Notes: generated by a model not told the origin, from the letters alone. 64,000 bases of DNA from Allomyces macrogynus ATCC 38327 (GCA_000151295.1 GG745328.1:332381-396380), one strand, 5' to 3'; positions 31,313 through 42,159 are shown, counted from the first letter of the stretch. Program-made: numbers and translations.

Positions 31313-33070
31313 ATGTCCGACGCCGAAGCTGCGAACCCAATGCGCGCACCGATTGAGCGGCTCCCATCCGAAGTTATCGAGATCATTTGCCGATTCTTGC
31401 TTTGCCAGCACGGTCGCGCAGCTCTTGTGCAGTTCTCAATTGCTGCCGCTGCCTTTTTTGCACCGGCCATTCGTGTCGCCCTTCTTGAGCCACCCCTTGA
31501 CCCACCTGGAACCGAAATTGTGGACGCAGTGTTTCCAGGCGATAAAGTGGAGCGTGCGCGTTGGTGGGCTGCGTGCGCCAAGAGGCCGGGCGAGCTGATT
31601 GTTTGTGCCGAAGCTGACGCTGACCTTGCTGCAGTGGACGAGCAACAACTGAGACGGACTTTTTGTCTGTTTCTGACGATGCGCGCGCACAACCGCAAAC
31701 TTGTTACCTCGCGCCCTGCCGAGTCTCTTTCGGTCGATTTGCTGTCCTTCAAGTGGTCGTTCATTCAGGTCCCTACACAACAGGTGCGGCACGTTGCGTT
31801 TTCTGAGGATGTTGTTCGGCGCATGCCTTTACCTGCGCAGCTGCCATTGCCATCAACGCTCACGATGCTGCACGTCGACGGCCTGAACCTTGGCGACCCA
31901 CCGGTCGTGTCCAAAGTCATGACGCTCTTGCCCACCACTCTAACGACACTCGTCCTTGGTGCTGTGGTCGCTAATTGCGACTGGACGCTCAAGAATCTCT
32001 ACGACCGCTTGCCCCTGACGCTCAAGGCGTTCACATTGATCAATCATCGCATTGGCGAGGTCCCAGAGGATTTCGGGCACGAAAGCACGCCAGCGTTACT
32101 CGATGCTCTTGCGAAAATGACGGCACTGACCCGTTTTCACCATGAGATTCTGCGCGTCGAGGACGCGTCCGTCATTCTCGATGCACTTGCCGCGCACCAC
32201 GGCCGTCGCATGCGTTTGATTTCTCTCAGCCTGCTGGTCACAGAGAACACGAATATGAATGCGATCGGGCCGACCGATTCGGGACTCGACGCACCACTGA
32301 TTGTCGACGACCTTGATGTACGCGTGACATCCTTGGACGACTCCGTGCACGGGAGCATTTCCATGGCGTGCATGCATTATCTGTTGCCTCTCCTCCCGAA
32401 CCCGACCCGGTCGCTACGTCTCGAATCACCCCAGTGGAACGTCCTGCTGTTTGTTCGTATCGGCGATCTGATGCGGGCATCGCCGACGCTCACGCACATG
32501 CACTTGCAGGCCACCGACATGCTACCGTGTCTTGCACAGTTCAACCCGTGGTCAAATTTCCCGTTTTCAGCGCTCATCGAGGACTTTTTCCCGTCAATGC
32601 TCACGTCACTCTCGCTGACCAAGTGCTTGCCGGGCCGCTTTGCGTGTGAGTTCTCGAGCCCGGATTGGTCGTTCCCATCGATGATTACGGAAATCGATCT
32701 GAGTTGTAACGAGCTCGTCACGGCCGATCTCGAGTTTCTGAAGACTCGCTGGCCGCCGGGCCTCGTATCCCTGAATCTCGCGCACAACAAGATTGATGCG
32801 CTCGTCGTACCGCTGCCGGACACGATGCAGGTGCTTGACCTGTCACATAACCGTGCTCTGGGCAAAGACACGCAGCTGAATGACGAATCATTGCGGAATG
32901 AGTGGATTCTCGGCATGCCTTCCGGGTTGCGTGAACTCAGCATGGTGGGTTGCAGGCTCGACGAATCGCGCGTGGGCCTGTTGCGTACGCTCCAACAACG
33001 TGCTGGGACGACGAAGGGAGGGTATGCGCGGTTGCGAATCCGGGCAGACGAAGGCCAGTTTTTGGATTGA
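31313..33070 (+). CDS. F-box-like / leucine-rich repeat protein (intact)
   Basis: 585 residues from the ATG at 31313 ('MSDAEAANPMRAPIERLPSE'). The N-terminus 'APIERLPSEVIEIICRFLLC' plus 'ALVQFSIAAAAFFAPAIRVA' is the best F-box-like match in the family. A conserved linker holds 'FIQVPTQQVRHVAF'. The LRRs run from about residue 185 to the end: 'PLTLKAFTLINHRIG', 'LPNPTRSLRLESPQWNVLL', 'MLTSLSLTKCLPGRFACEF', 'SMITEIDLSCNELVTADLEF', 'WPPGLVSLNLAHNKIDAL', 'LPDTMQVLDLSHNRALG', 'MPSGLRELSMVGCRLDESR'. There are no introns. It is the second of only two fully intact copies in the window. Its product likely acts as an SCF substrate receptor if the F-box is real. The target is unknown. Confidence 0.85.
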   Translation: MSDAEAANPMRAPIERLPSEVIEIICRFLLCQHGRAALVQFSIAAAAFFAPAIRVALLEPPLDPPGTEIVDAVFPGDKVERARWWAACAKRPGELIVCAEADADLAAVDEQQLRRTFCLFLTMRAHNRKLVTSRPAESLSVDLLSFKWSFIQVPTQQVRHVAFSEDVVRRMPLPAQLPLPSTLTMLHVDGLNLGDPPVVSKVMTLLPTTLTTLVLGAVVANCDWTLKNLYDRLPLTLKAFTLINHRIGEVPEDFGHESTPALLDALAKMTALTRFHHEILRVEDASVILDALAAHHGRRMRLISLSLLVTENTNMNAIGPTDSGLDAPLIVDDLDVRVTSLDDSVHGSISMACMHYLLPLLPNPTRSLRLESPQWNVLLFVRIGDLMRASPTLTHMHLQATDMLPCLAQFNPWSNFPFSALIEDFFPSMLTSLSLTKCLPGRFACEFSSPDWSFPSMITEIDLSCNELVTADLEFLKTRWPPGLVSLNLAHNKIDALVVPLPDTMQVLDLSHNRALGKDTQLNDESLRNEWILGMPSGLRELSMVGCRLDESRVGLLRTLQQRAGTTKGGYARLRIRADEGQFLD

Positions 33071-33589
33071 GGCTTATAGAGACTGTATCAGTGGATGGGG
33101 CTGTTTCATGTTCTTTTGGATCTTGTTCGCCGACAAAAACCGCTTCGAACGCAAAGTGCTCTCATCGCTCATGCGTCAGGCAGGCTGCGGTTCGAAGGAA
33201 CGGTCGGCGTAGGAGAGTCCCGGAGATCTGATTATTGTCCAGATTTATCCCGTTTGGAGAGAGGAAACGACGCCCGGGCCAGTGGACAGGCAAACAAAGT
33301 CAAAGAAGTAGTGCACTAACACTTTGTCAACTAGCGACTTGCTTGCGAGCGGGACCCAACTTAACATTACGAGAACTACACATGTTTTTGGCAGCTATGT
33401 GACACGCAAGCACGTGCTTTCCACGTTGCACATCAGCTCATGGACTGCTCAATCCTCGCGATTCTCACCAGTCCACAGTTGCATCAACGTTGCAGATTTT
33501 CATTACCAGCAAGAATGCCCTTGAGGGGCCAGGAGGGAAACAAAGCATCTGATGATACATTGCTCGCTCATCATATTTCGGCCACCAGC

Positions 33590-35170
33590 ATGCAAACACC
33601 GACGACCCAGATTCCGCGCACCGAAGCGGTGGACATGACGCATCGAGCTCGCATCGAGTTGCTCAATCACGATGTTCGCCTTGTACTGTGCGAGTGGGTG
33701 CTCAAGCAATGCGGTTGCAAAATCCTCATGCATTTTGCCATTTCATCGGCCATGCTTTCCGCTCCTACCATCCGTATTGCTGTGACCGCCATCAGCAACT
33801 CGGACTTCCTGGATACCCAGTACGGGGCTCGTTCCCACCAACCAGCGGCGAATTGCTCGAATTCAGTTCCTTTCGGCATTCGACAGGAGTCTATGCTGTC
33901 GTGGAGCGCCGAAACGAAGATTACGACAACCCTGATACGTACTCGTGGCTCCTTCACCTGCCCCTGCGTTCCCAGGATCGCACGCCATTTGATTCGAATT
34001 CGGACGCCCCAATGGCCCTCTCTCCCCGCTCCGCAATCATGTCGGCATCTCCATGTGCCGGGTGGTAGCAAGGGTGGGCCGAGCCCAAGTGCCTGCCACT
34101 TCCGCTCACACTGACGTCGCTCCACATTTCCCCGTGCCCAGAGGACGATTTGGCCAAGATGGCTGCACTGCTCCCGCCACATCTTACGGCGCTTACTGTG
34201 AACGCGGCGACGGACGTAAAAACGTTTTACAACCATTTGCCGCCATTGCTGACTGAATTCAAGCTTTTGAAGGGCGCATTCGCGTCTGAGCCGCCCGGTT
34301 TTGGCCAGGAGAGCGCGCCTGCGCTCATCCGCGCGCTCAAAAGGCTCACGGCGTTGTCTGTTTTCCACCATCAGATGCTCTGTGCTGAGAGCATCGAGGA
34401 TGTCTTTGCTGCGCTCGCGCTCCACTATTCTGGGCCACGTGCCATGTTCTCGGTGGTGCTTCAGGTGATTGTTTCACCCAAGTCGGGTCCCCGCCACCCA
34501 AAACCGCCAGCAACAGGACTCTGAACGTCGAGTACCTTGATCTGAGTGTCGTGCGACAGGAGAACTCGACGCGTGAAGACGTTGTGGGCCACACGTGCAA
34601 TGCAATCATGTTGCTCCCGATTCTGACGCGCTCACTGCGAATCTCGACCCTGTGGTGGAGTGGGCCGCTCGTGTTGCTCGTGATCCTGCGGTTGCAAGAG
34701 GCGTCGACCTTGTCTCATTTGCATCTCCATTGCGATGGCACCGTTACGTCCGACCAATACCGTTTCCGCCACCATTTCCCGCTCTCGGTGCTACCTGCGA
34801 GCCGGATGCCGAAATCGCTGACGTCACTGGCATTGACCAACTGTCTCCCCGGTCGCAACAAGTTCCACATGGTTGTGACCCTGCTGCCTGCGACGCTGCG
34901 CTCGCTCAGTTTGAATGACAACCCCGCACTTAGCGACGATGACAATCATGAGGCGTGGATTCTAGCACTGCCCTCGGGCCTGCGCGAGTTGAACTTGCAA
35001 TGGTGTATGCTTGACGGCCGCTGGTCATTTTGCACCTGCGTGCAGGTCTGTTGCGGTCGGGCCAGCCGCGGTTGCAACTTGACATTGGGAAGAGCTGGTT
35101 CTCTGAAAAGACATGTGAGGCGCTCCACACATCCGATAGCGTGTTTTTGTGATGGGCTGCTGTCCGTTGA
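33590..35170 (+). pseudogene. F-box-like/LRR family copy with several frameshifts
   Basis: Colinear with the intact genes but in at least four frames. 'THRARIELLNHDVRLVLCEW' and 'LMHFAISSAMLSAPTIRIAV' (33.6-33.8 kb) come first. Then come 'DTYSWLLHLPLRSQDRTPFD' (33.9-34.0 kb), 'HLTALTVNAATDVKTFYNHL' and 'APALIRALKRLTALSVFHHQ' (34.15-34.45 kb), and 'LLPILTRSLRISTLWW', 'SLTSLALTNCLPGRNK', 'LPATLRSLSLNDNPALSDDD' and 'LPSGLRELNLQWCMLDG' (34.6-35.0 kb). Two of the central repeats are shortened relative to the 31.3 kb gene. Full-length decay of a tandem duplicate is the simplest reading. Confidence 0.8.
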
Positions 35171-35629
35171 TTGAGTGTTTGTGGATGTCGTGTCTGCGTG
35201 CTGTGTTTTGTGGTTGACCCGCGCGCACTTTGGTTGCCGTCGTTTCTCGCCAATGCATGGCAGGGCGGACCATAGCGGGATAAGATCAATCAAGGATCGG
35301 GTCGGGGAAGGATGCTAGAACCTCACGATATTGGTTCCAATGCCCAACTACGCCCACATGATCGATCCTGTGAGGCAGAAACGACTGCCCCGATTTTAGG
35401 TGTCGCTGTCCATCGGAAGGGAGCTTTCATTAATCACCGCAGCCAGAAAACGCTCGCCCATCTTGTCAAGCGTCCATCCCTCTCCTCGCGATGTTGTTCG
35501 CTGCTACTACCAAATCACGGCGCGACTGGATCCTTCCTACGCCGCAGCAATCCAAGCATCAGTGCAAATCGGGCGCACCAGCACAGGTATATTCACGGCT
35601 TCCACTCCGCCCATCCATCCACTCATCAC
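35171..35629. other. Intergenic, nothing recognised
   Basis: A convergent 3' region between the F-box pseudogene and the WHxH gene. Confidence 0.4.
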
Positions 35630-36559
35630 TCACTGTCCGTCGTCGCCGTCATCCTCGCCATCGCGTCGAGTCGCTTCGGCCAGCAGCACGTCGTCGTCCA
35701 CGAGCCCGATCGCCATGAGTTTGACGTTATCAGCGAGCCGTTCTCCGTTGGGCGCCGTGAACTGCATGCTCGCCGCGTCGTAGGGCCACCGGTCGGCAAT
35801 CGCGGCCTTGACTTTGCCAACCGTCGTGTTGGGGCCGATAATGAACTCGATATCTTTGTCCTCTTGCAGGAAGCGCACACGGAACCGCAGCTTTTTGCCG
35901 GTAGTATCCTGCGCGGGCTTGGATTGCGATTGCGATTGCGGTGCCGCTGTTGCTGGTGGTGGACGCGGCGTAGGCGGTGACAGCAGCGGTGGGTCCCACA
36001 CGGATTTCGGCGGATCGCCCCACCGCGTGCGGTAGTACTCGCGCGACGTGGCAAGATGCCGTGCGCGCTCGGCCGTGTCGTTTGTGCTGGAGAGCTTGTG
36101 GTGCAAAAAGAAGGGGAGCCGCGCGTTCATGGCCGCGTAGGCTTGCGTGTCGAGAATGTGCAAGTGCCAAACGAGCGCAATAGGTGGTGGTGCAGCGAGA
36201 ATCGTTGCAAATTCATCCTTGTAGGCGACCTTCAAGAGCAGGAAGCGCCGGTACTCGTGCAGGACCAGGTCCACGCCGGGTATCGACGGGTGCCGCGCAT
36301 GCTTGAGCGACGAGGCAAGAGCGGATAGGTCGAGGTCTCTTTCGAGGAACTGGGCAGTGGCCGGGTCGACGGGCGGTAATCGTGGTGCTGGTCGAGCGGC
36401 GTTGCCGTTGCATGGCTGGCTTGGTGGTGCAGGTGGTGTTGCACGTGGTGCAGGAATCGATGGCGAACCGGCTGGTACAGCGTCGGGGCCATTGCGCGCG
36501 ACCGCTGCGGGCCGTTTGCGGGAGGTGGTACGCCTTGAGGACGAGGTGGTGCCGGGCAT
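35630..36559 (-). CDS. WHxH-Ubl family protein (intact, one module plus ubiquitin-like domain)
   Basis: 309 residues from the ATG at 36559, a single frame. The Pro/Ala-rich, basic N-terminus (1-60) includes 'SRRTTSRKRPAAVAR', a possible nuclear signal. The WHxH module spans about 68-190: 'AQFLERDLDLSALASSL', 'DLVLHEYRRFLLLKVAYKD', 'PIALVWHLHILDTQAY' (WHLH at 131-134), 'MNARLPFFLHH', 'YYRTRWGDPPKSVWDPP'. A Gln/Ser linker is followed by a ubiquitin-like domain at 223-298 ('KLRFRVRFLQEDKDIEFIIG', 'TTVGKVKAAIADRWPY', 'MQFTAPNGERLADNVKL', 'GLVDDDVLLAEA'). The ending is acidic with no di-glycine. This is the cleanest example of the family's basic plan. Confidence 0.87.
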   Translation of the reverse strand: MPGTTSSSRRTTSRKRPAAVARNGPDAVPAGSPSIPAPRATPPAPPSQPCNGNAARPAPRLPPVDPATAQFLERDLDLSALASSLKHARHPSIPGVDLVLHEYRRFLLLKVAYKDEFATILAAPPPIALVWHLHILDTQAYAAMNARLPFFLHHKLSSTNDTAERARHLATSREYYRTRWGDPPKSVWDPPLLSPPTPRPPPATAAPQSQSQSKPAQDTTGKKLRFRVRFLQEDKDIEFIIGPNTTVGKVKAAIADRWPYDAASMQFTAPNGERLADNVKLMAIGLVDDDVLLAEATRRDGEDDGDDGQ

Positions 36560-36833
36560 TTGCGATCGAAAGCGATAGTAAAGAATAATGGTTCATGCCG
36601 AGTGAGAAAAGGGGCAAACGGGGATGTGGACCCCCATGTTCATGTTCGTTTGTTGCCTAGGCTGCTCCCAAGTTCTTGTCCTGCTTGGCCGCGCTTGGCC
36701 GTTCTCCTTGTAAATCTCGTCGACCAACACAAGACTGCACGAGTCACAACCAATACTTACGAACAGCGACTGGGCGCATCTGACCGTTTTGGAACCAAGC
36801 TTGCAAATACCAATCGATTATCGTTCAGCCAGC

Positions 36834-37630
36834 ATGGCTGCTCCAGGACCTGCCCCGAGCGAGCATGCGCTGATGGTTGCCGTGCGACATTGTTGATCAC
36901 TTGTGCAGATTGGTCCTCGTTGACGGCGACCGGGCTTCCCTTGTTTGCCTGGCCATTGCTTCGGCCACATTTTTTCGCACCCACCATCCGACTTGCGGTC
37001 TCTGAACCAAACCGTGGATGTGCTTTTGAGACAGAGGACCCGGTCGATTATGAGGAGCCTGGGCAGTGGTGGCTTGACAATCTCGGTCAGTACCTTTCCC
37101 CGAATAAACCCGAACCCAGACGACCCGGACCCTGCACGCTCGTGGATCGTGCATCTCACATTGCCTGCCCGCGACAGTGAACGAAATTGTGTCCCGTTCC
37201 AGCTCTTGGAAGACGACCTTGACGCGCTCGATCGCAAATGGTCACTGGACCCGATTGTGTGGCAGCTTCAGCTGCGACATGCGTCGATTGACGAAACGAC
37301 GTTGGGCATGGCCGTCCAACCAGCCTGCCGTCATCTCTGTTTTTGGGACCAGTGGGACGAGTTTGATTTGCGGCCATTATGCTACGACGCGGTCATGACG
37401 CTCAGGTTCAGCGAGTTTCATCTGACTGCCACCATGATCTTGGAGATAGTCGGCGGATTTCCTGCTAAGCTCTCCGAGCTTTCAATGGATTGTTCATCGA
37501 TTGCCGATGTCCTGGCCTCCTGCTTTTGTGCGCGGGGAGGTTTTCAGCTGAGTGAAGTTGTTTTCGCCATGTCGTGCGTATTTGTCGTCATTTCGACAAG
37601 TGCCAAATGCAGAAGGTCTCAGCACCGCGA
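36834..37630 (+). pseudogene. F-box-like/LRR family copy, cut by recombinase insertion
   Basis: It starts at a Met at 36834, hits a stop at 36894, then resumes in other frames: 'LRPHFFAPTIRLAVSEPN', 'DYEEPGQWWLDNLGQYLS', and after a shift 'DPARSWIVHLTLPARDSERN', 'DPIVWQLQLRHASIDE', 'PACRHLCFWDQWDEFDLRPL', 'FPAKLSELSMDCSSIADVL'. Family similarity ends at about 37515, and a tyrosine-recombinase fragment follows within 300 bp. The rest of the LRRs is missing. I infer that insertion of that element truncated this copy. Confidence 0.75.
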
Positions 37631-37779
37631 TTGACTCATGGACCTGACCGTGCGGAGCATCAATATGAATGGGTTTAAGTATATCCAAAGGAGCCATCGA
37701 GTCGCTCTCTCGCACAATTTTCCTTCGTCATCGGACGGTGCGATCACATCACTGTCGACCTGCGCAACAGTATCGAAGG

Positions 37780-38424
37780 TGGTACGCTCCTTCCGGGTGG
37801 AGTGCCCTAGGGTCTCCCACGATGAGGTGTTTGACATGATGATTCTGGACGATGCGGTGCAGGCCTGGGGCCCGACTGCAGACCTGTCGTTCTCAAGGCT
37901 GAACGACTGCATTGCGTACCTCCTCCTGAGGTATGGGAGGCGCCGATTCAGCTGCCTGGAACGTATCGTCGTGCTGGAGAGCGCAGTGCTTCCAGACACC
38001 TTGCGTCTGGCAATCTGCGGCCCCAAGGACCGACATGATCAAACAGTGATCACGTACTTTGCGCAGGCTGACGACCCACTTTTGGGCGCACTGGACTGCT
38101 TACCTTGGGCGCCGCTCCCCCTATGTACCTGACAGGGGCACCAGCGACGCCCTGTTTGTGGGGGGCGGGCACCACCAAGCGTTTCGTGGTCTCTGACACA
38201 ATTGCATCTTGGGTGCGAATACTACTGAGGGATACGTGGATCCCATAGCAGTTCCGCGCCTACGACCTGAAGGCGGCCGCCTGCAAGTTCATGGAACTTA
38301 ACGGGGCCACTGAGGAGGTTGTGGCGGGGACGTGGGCTTCCGCAGCCACATACCGGAAGCACTACCAGAGTACCTGGGTCTACACGAAGCTTCGCCATCT
38401 CCTCACAGAGGTCAGGGGCCAGTA
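37780..38424 (+). mobile_element. Tyrosine-recombinase fragment of a second mobile element
   Basis: Upstream part: 'RLNDCIAYLLLRYGRRRFSC' and 'LAICGPKDRHDQTVITYFAQ', resembling the first-Arg box and middle of DIRS/Crypton recombinases. After a frame change near 38115-38185 it reads 'RFVVSDTIASWVRILLRDTW', an in-frame TAG at 38246, 'FRAYDLKAAACKFMELNG' and 'EEVVAGTWASAATYRKHYQS', ending at 38424. The last block is the C-terminal catalytic region with the Tyr nucleophile (about 38363). The H-x-x-R box reads Y-D-L-K, so two catalytic residues are changed. The sequence is unlike the 11.7-16.4 kb element, so it is a different lineage, now dead. Confidence 0.7.
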
Positions 38425-38484
38425 GACCTGCGAACTGGCACATCGCAGCACCCCGGGGTGCTGGCAAGGGCAATGGACAATGCT

Positions 38485-38950
38485 CATTGCCCGAGCTGTT
38501 AGGGCTGTCACCTGACGGTCCTGACAGCGAGGGACGATGTGTGTTGTCCGAGCCTGAGCCAACATGAGGGGTGCATGATGTGCTTCCCACCCGGTTTCCA
38601 TTGCAGCCAGAATGGGCGGCCGATTTTCCCGTTTTCCCACCCCGTCTTTGACGGGCACATCTGCTCTGCCTGGTGTCTCTCTCTGATCAGGGAGTGAGGA
38701 TCCTGATGGGTCGGGGGCGAGGGGTTTGCACGCCTCAATGGGCCCAGGCAATCAAGCCTGTTTTTTCATTTCAATTCTCAGAACTGACGTTGTATCATAT
38801 GTTTCATGTTCATGAGATAGTGTCGATCGTTTGAGCGCATTCAATAAAAGGAATAGGCACATCTTGCACCCCTCGTGTTGACTTGGCGGACAACACACCG
38901 TCCCTCACTGTCACGACTGTCAGGTGACAGCCCTAACAGCTTGGGCAATG
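38485..38950. repeat. Unit bounded by 64-66 bp inverted repeats
   Basis: 38485-38550 is repeated in inverted orientation at 38887-38950 with a handful of mismatches. Both copies translate to a common reading ('LP(E/K)LLGLSPD..DSEGRCV'), on opposite strands. Between them lies the dispersed block shared with 7561-7699. It could be a foldback or MITE-like unit, or two nested fragments of one element. Confidence 0.65.
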
Positions 38951-39400
38951 AAGTGTCCGGCTCTGAGCATTGGTGGGTGAGAGCAAGAAGAAATGATGCG
39001 GTCAATGTGATGCTTGTCACAGGTTCCACGTTAGAGCGATAGCACTTCCCCACCTTCATGCGGGATGTATGCGTCTGCTGCATGCTGCAACACATCGGGG
39101 CCAAGCACAAGCCGTTCGCCAGCCTCTTGTTCCTAATCGCCCTCCAGATCCTATTGCCAGAGAGTTTGGCTGACATTGATTGTTGCAAAAGGGGGTTTGG
39201 AGAAGATGTTGGAGAATGGCATTTTGCCCTCGAATCAACTCGTGACGAATCAACTTGTGGGGGCAGCCCGCCTACAGCGGAGGTGACCGTCGGCTCCCCC
39301 GCAAGCTGCTTCGTGTTGCGGCTCATGTATTTCATCAACTCGAAACAAAAAGCATCAGCGACGCTCTTGTCGCCCACTTGATGACGCTTCGGGGCCATCG
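38841..39400 (-). CDS. Hypothetical ORF in repeat-rich region
   Basis: A minus-strand frame with a candidate start near 39400 ('MAPKRHQVGDKSVADAFCFE', 'LMKYMSRNTKQLAGEPTVTS', 'SGNRIWRAIRNKRLANGLCL') ending at 38841. Its C-terminal part overlaps the inverted repeat. No family is recognised. It probably belongs to the same degraded mobile element as the neighbouring repeats, or is spurious. Confidence 0.3.
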
Positions 39401-39663
39401 CCCCGTCGTCGCGTCGTCCTCTATGTTCATTTCCTTCCAGCCTCGTTGCGCCGTGCACTGCTGCTTAATCATGGCGCGCGCACGTCACTTGTTCCGCACT
39501 CCCCCGGGTGCCGGAACGCGTCTCGTGCCATGTCCCAAGGTCGGTTGATGAGCCGTTGATACTGTTCAACATTGATAGCACAGGTAAGCATCCAATAACC
39601 GAATGTATGATCATAAAACTGACGAAAGAGCGACGCGAAAGCACATTCCCAATCAAATCAATG

Positions 39664-41449
39664 TCACACATTCTCGTTGACGAGGGCTCTCACAACCTCG
39701 TTCGAAATCTCAAAATTGCCACGCGCCCAGATCTGCAACCACATCCCGCCGGGACGGCGCGGGTGCTGCCCACTATTCTCGCGCGCGCACAAGAGCAGCG
39801 GCCCAAAGCTCACGGGCAGCTGGCACATCGACACATTCAATTCGACCAAGTCCGACGGCAACGCCAAGATCCACCGTTCCGGGTGGAGATCCTCACGCAT
39901 GGCCAGGTTATGGGCAACGTTTAGCACGCGCAAGGTCTGCGGAAGCGGGGTGACGACCGCGTGGAACTGGTTTTGTGCAAGGTTGAGGCGCCGCAACTGG
40001 GGCGGCCACCGTGAGGTCAAGAAGGCAAGATCGCTCGTCAACAGTCCATTCATACTGAGATCGAGGTGCGTGATGGTGGGTGGGAATGTCCAGCTGGCGT
40101 CGGTGAATTTGGCAAGGAGCCGGCTTGGTAGGCAACCAGTCAACGTGAGCGTCGTCAAGGCAGGTCGCAGATGGTCGAGTGCCAGGGACGGCATGAGCAG
40201 CCGCGGCGGATTCTGGATTACGCGCGGTATCGCATCCCCGCTCATTTGCACGTCTTGGAGCGTCGGGGACCCAAACAACCGGGTGAGCGGAACTGCTACT
40301 TCGTTGGTCCACTGAGGGAGAACGACACGCAACGAGCGCGTTGGAACGGGCAAGAGAGCCAGTACTCGACCGCAAGACGCGTCCTGGAATGATATGAAAC
40401 TCGCATCTAATTGTTCAATGGGCCGAGTGGGAATCGCACGAGTGGGGTTCTTGGGGACACAATCTGGCGAAATGAGCCGCACGCAACTTGACCAATCGCA
40501 CGGGCGGACGCCGTTCGGCCTTGGGCACGGCCGTAAGCGCATCAATGATGAGCGGCAAGGAGGCAGCCATGAAAAACTCGTGTTGGAACGTGGTCAAATG
40601 CACGAGCCTACCAAGGACGCGGGCAAGAATGGGGCCGTTGCTGGATCCGAGACTGGCGGCAAAGCGAGAAAACCCCATTTCTGTATCATGGGGGATGATT
40701 CGGAGCGCCACAAGCGTCGACGGAAGATGCTCATACAGATCGCCCAGCTGTTCCTCGCTTGGAATCGGAGTGATAAGGAGCGTCAGGTCGGTGACGGCCG
40801 AGTGCAACAAAAAGCGTCCAATGGCAGCGAGCACAACGGGAGTGACGGGATCGACAGTGAGCGTGAGGTTCTTGACAGTTGGTGGACACAGAATCGGTAC
40901 AGGCCCGAGGTCGTCCCAGTTACCTCGGAACTCGAGATGGCGGCACGCGGGCCAAATAGAGAGCGAACCAGGTACGTCAATGCGAGCATGGCGAAGCTGG
41001 AACTGCGGGATCGGAATGGTCGACCATGTCGGTGCAGGTGACTCCAACGCATCCTGTCTGCCCGACAGATCAATCACTTCGCGCTCAGCGGTCCGAGCAG
41101 GCAAAATGAGGTGCACTGCCCAAGTATCTGCCATAGTCACGTCGCCATCGTCGCCGGCCGTTTCGTTCTCTACGTCGGGAATCTTGAGGTCGACGGTGAA
41201 CATGCCCGTGAGGCTCTTCCACCACGCGGCAAAATAATCGTTAGCGTGTGGTCCAGACGAGCTGAAATCGCCTTCGCAACTTGGGTCGGAGATGGCACGC
41301 CGAATGCAGGGCGCAAAGAATCGGACGGACGCAAGCGCAAAGTGAAAAAGGCCTCGACGGCCACCTCGATCAAGAATCCACTGCAACAAGCGGTGCAAGA
41401 CCGCCGGTGGCAGGCGCTCAATTGGAGTCCAAGGTGATTGGCGGTTCAT
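39664..41449 (-). CDS. F-box-like / leucine-rich repeat protein with a single frameshift
   Basis: The first frame (41449-40415) begins 'MNRQSPWTPIERLPPAVLHR' and 'LFHFALASVRFFAPCIRRAI', with 'DTWAVHLILPARTAEREVID', 'STIPIPQFQLRHARID' and 'LPSTLVALRIIPHD'. Near 40470 the match passes to the next frame ('PDCVPKNPTRAIPTRP'). It continues with 'LLPVPTRSLRVVLPQWTNEV', 'ALTTLTLTGCLPSRLLAKFT', 'TITHLDLSMNGLLTSDLAFL', 'WPPQLRRLNLAQNQFHAV', 'LPQTLRVLNVAHNLAMRED' and 'LPSDLVELNVSMCQLP' to the stop at 39664. Joined by one base, the length is about 590 residues, exactly the family size. Either one recent mutation or one sequence error breaks an otherwise complete gene. Confidence 0.82.
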
Positions 41450-41489
41450 GTCAGGCAGCTGGTTGCGCGTGGTTGATCCTTCACTGGTT

Positions 41490-41870
41490 CAATGGTGGTA
41501 ATCGGAAAAACATTGGTACTACCACAGGTGAGAGAAGTGTCGAAGGACGGCAAAGAGAGGTGCGTCTTGCTGTCGGCACTGTCAGGCGTCCATTGGAACC
41601 CATCGCCGTGCAAGTGCACTTTCCGGACGAACTGCTCGACTCTTTGAGTCGATGCACGGCCCTGGACACGAGATTGTCGGTCCACCACATGGTGGCCAAG
41701 CGGAGCGAGTCGGACGGAATCGGGAGCATATTGACGACTCGCAATATGTGCTCCCACACATTGTAGTAATCGGCATCCAAGGTGGTGCGGCTGACGGCCG
41801 CGTCCAAGTGCACGACTGCAAGTTGGCAGCAGGTGTCTGCCATAGTGCAGGGTTGGTGCCATCTAGCATG
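41490..41870 (-). pseudogene. F-box-like/LRR family, central-repeat fragment
   Basis: The minus strand reads 'LAVVHLDAAVSRTTLDADYY', 'HILRVVNMLPIPSDSLRLAT' and 'MWWTDNLVSRAVHRL', matching the central LRRs ('SLVNLLPVPMRSLHLNAPAW', 'PDQVVAQAM') of the 17.4 kb gene. There is no F-box or terminal part. It sits directly upstream of the 39.7 kb copy, in the same orientation. Confidence 0.65.
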
Positions 41871-42159
41871 TTGTATATCGGCATGGACGAGCCTGCAGCA
41901 TTGCCTGCTGGCCACCAAAAATTGCCTTCAGCATCTGAATATCCGAATTTTCTGTGATTTCAATTACGCCAAAAGAGAATTCAACTGCCCGCGACGTGCG
42001 CTTCGACATCCAGGCTCTGCGCCCGCGCAAACAAATGTGCACGGCCGACGCGAGCTGTCCGGTCGACGCGAGCCGTCACTGTGCCATCTCCGACGCCATG
42101 CTGTCCGAGAAAGTGAGCGTCTTCCAGGTCCGGCAAGTTTCGTCCGATCAAGGTTCAAA

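Noticed and set aside
38440..38490. 'GAGKGNGQ' as a Walker A (P-loop) motif, also 'GAGKGKGQ' at 7.7 kb
   Set aside because: No following Ser/Thr, no Walker B or ATPase context, and it lies in repeat DNA.
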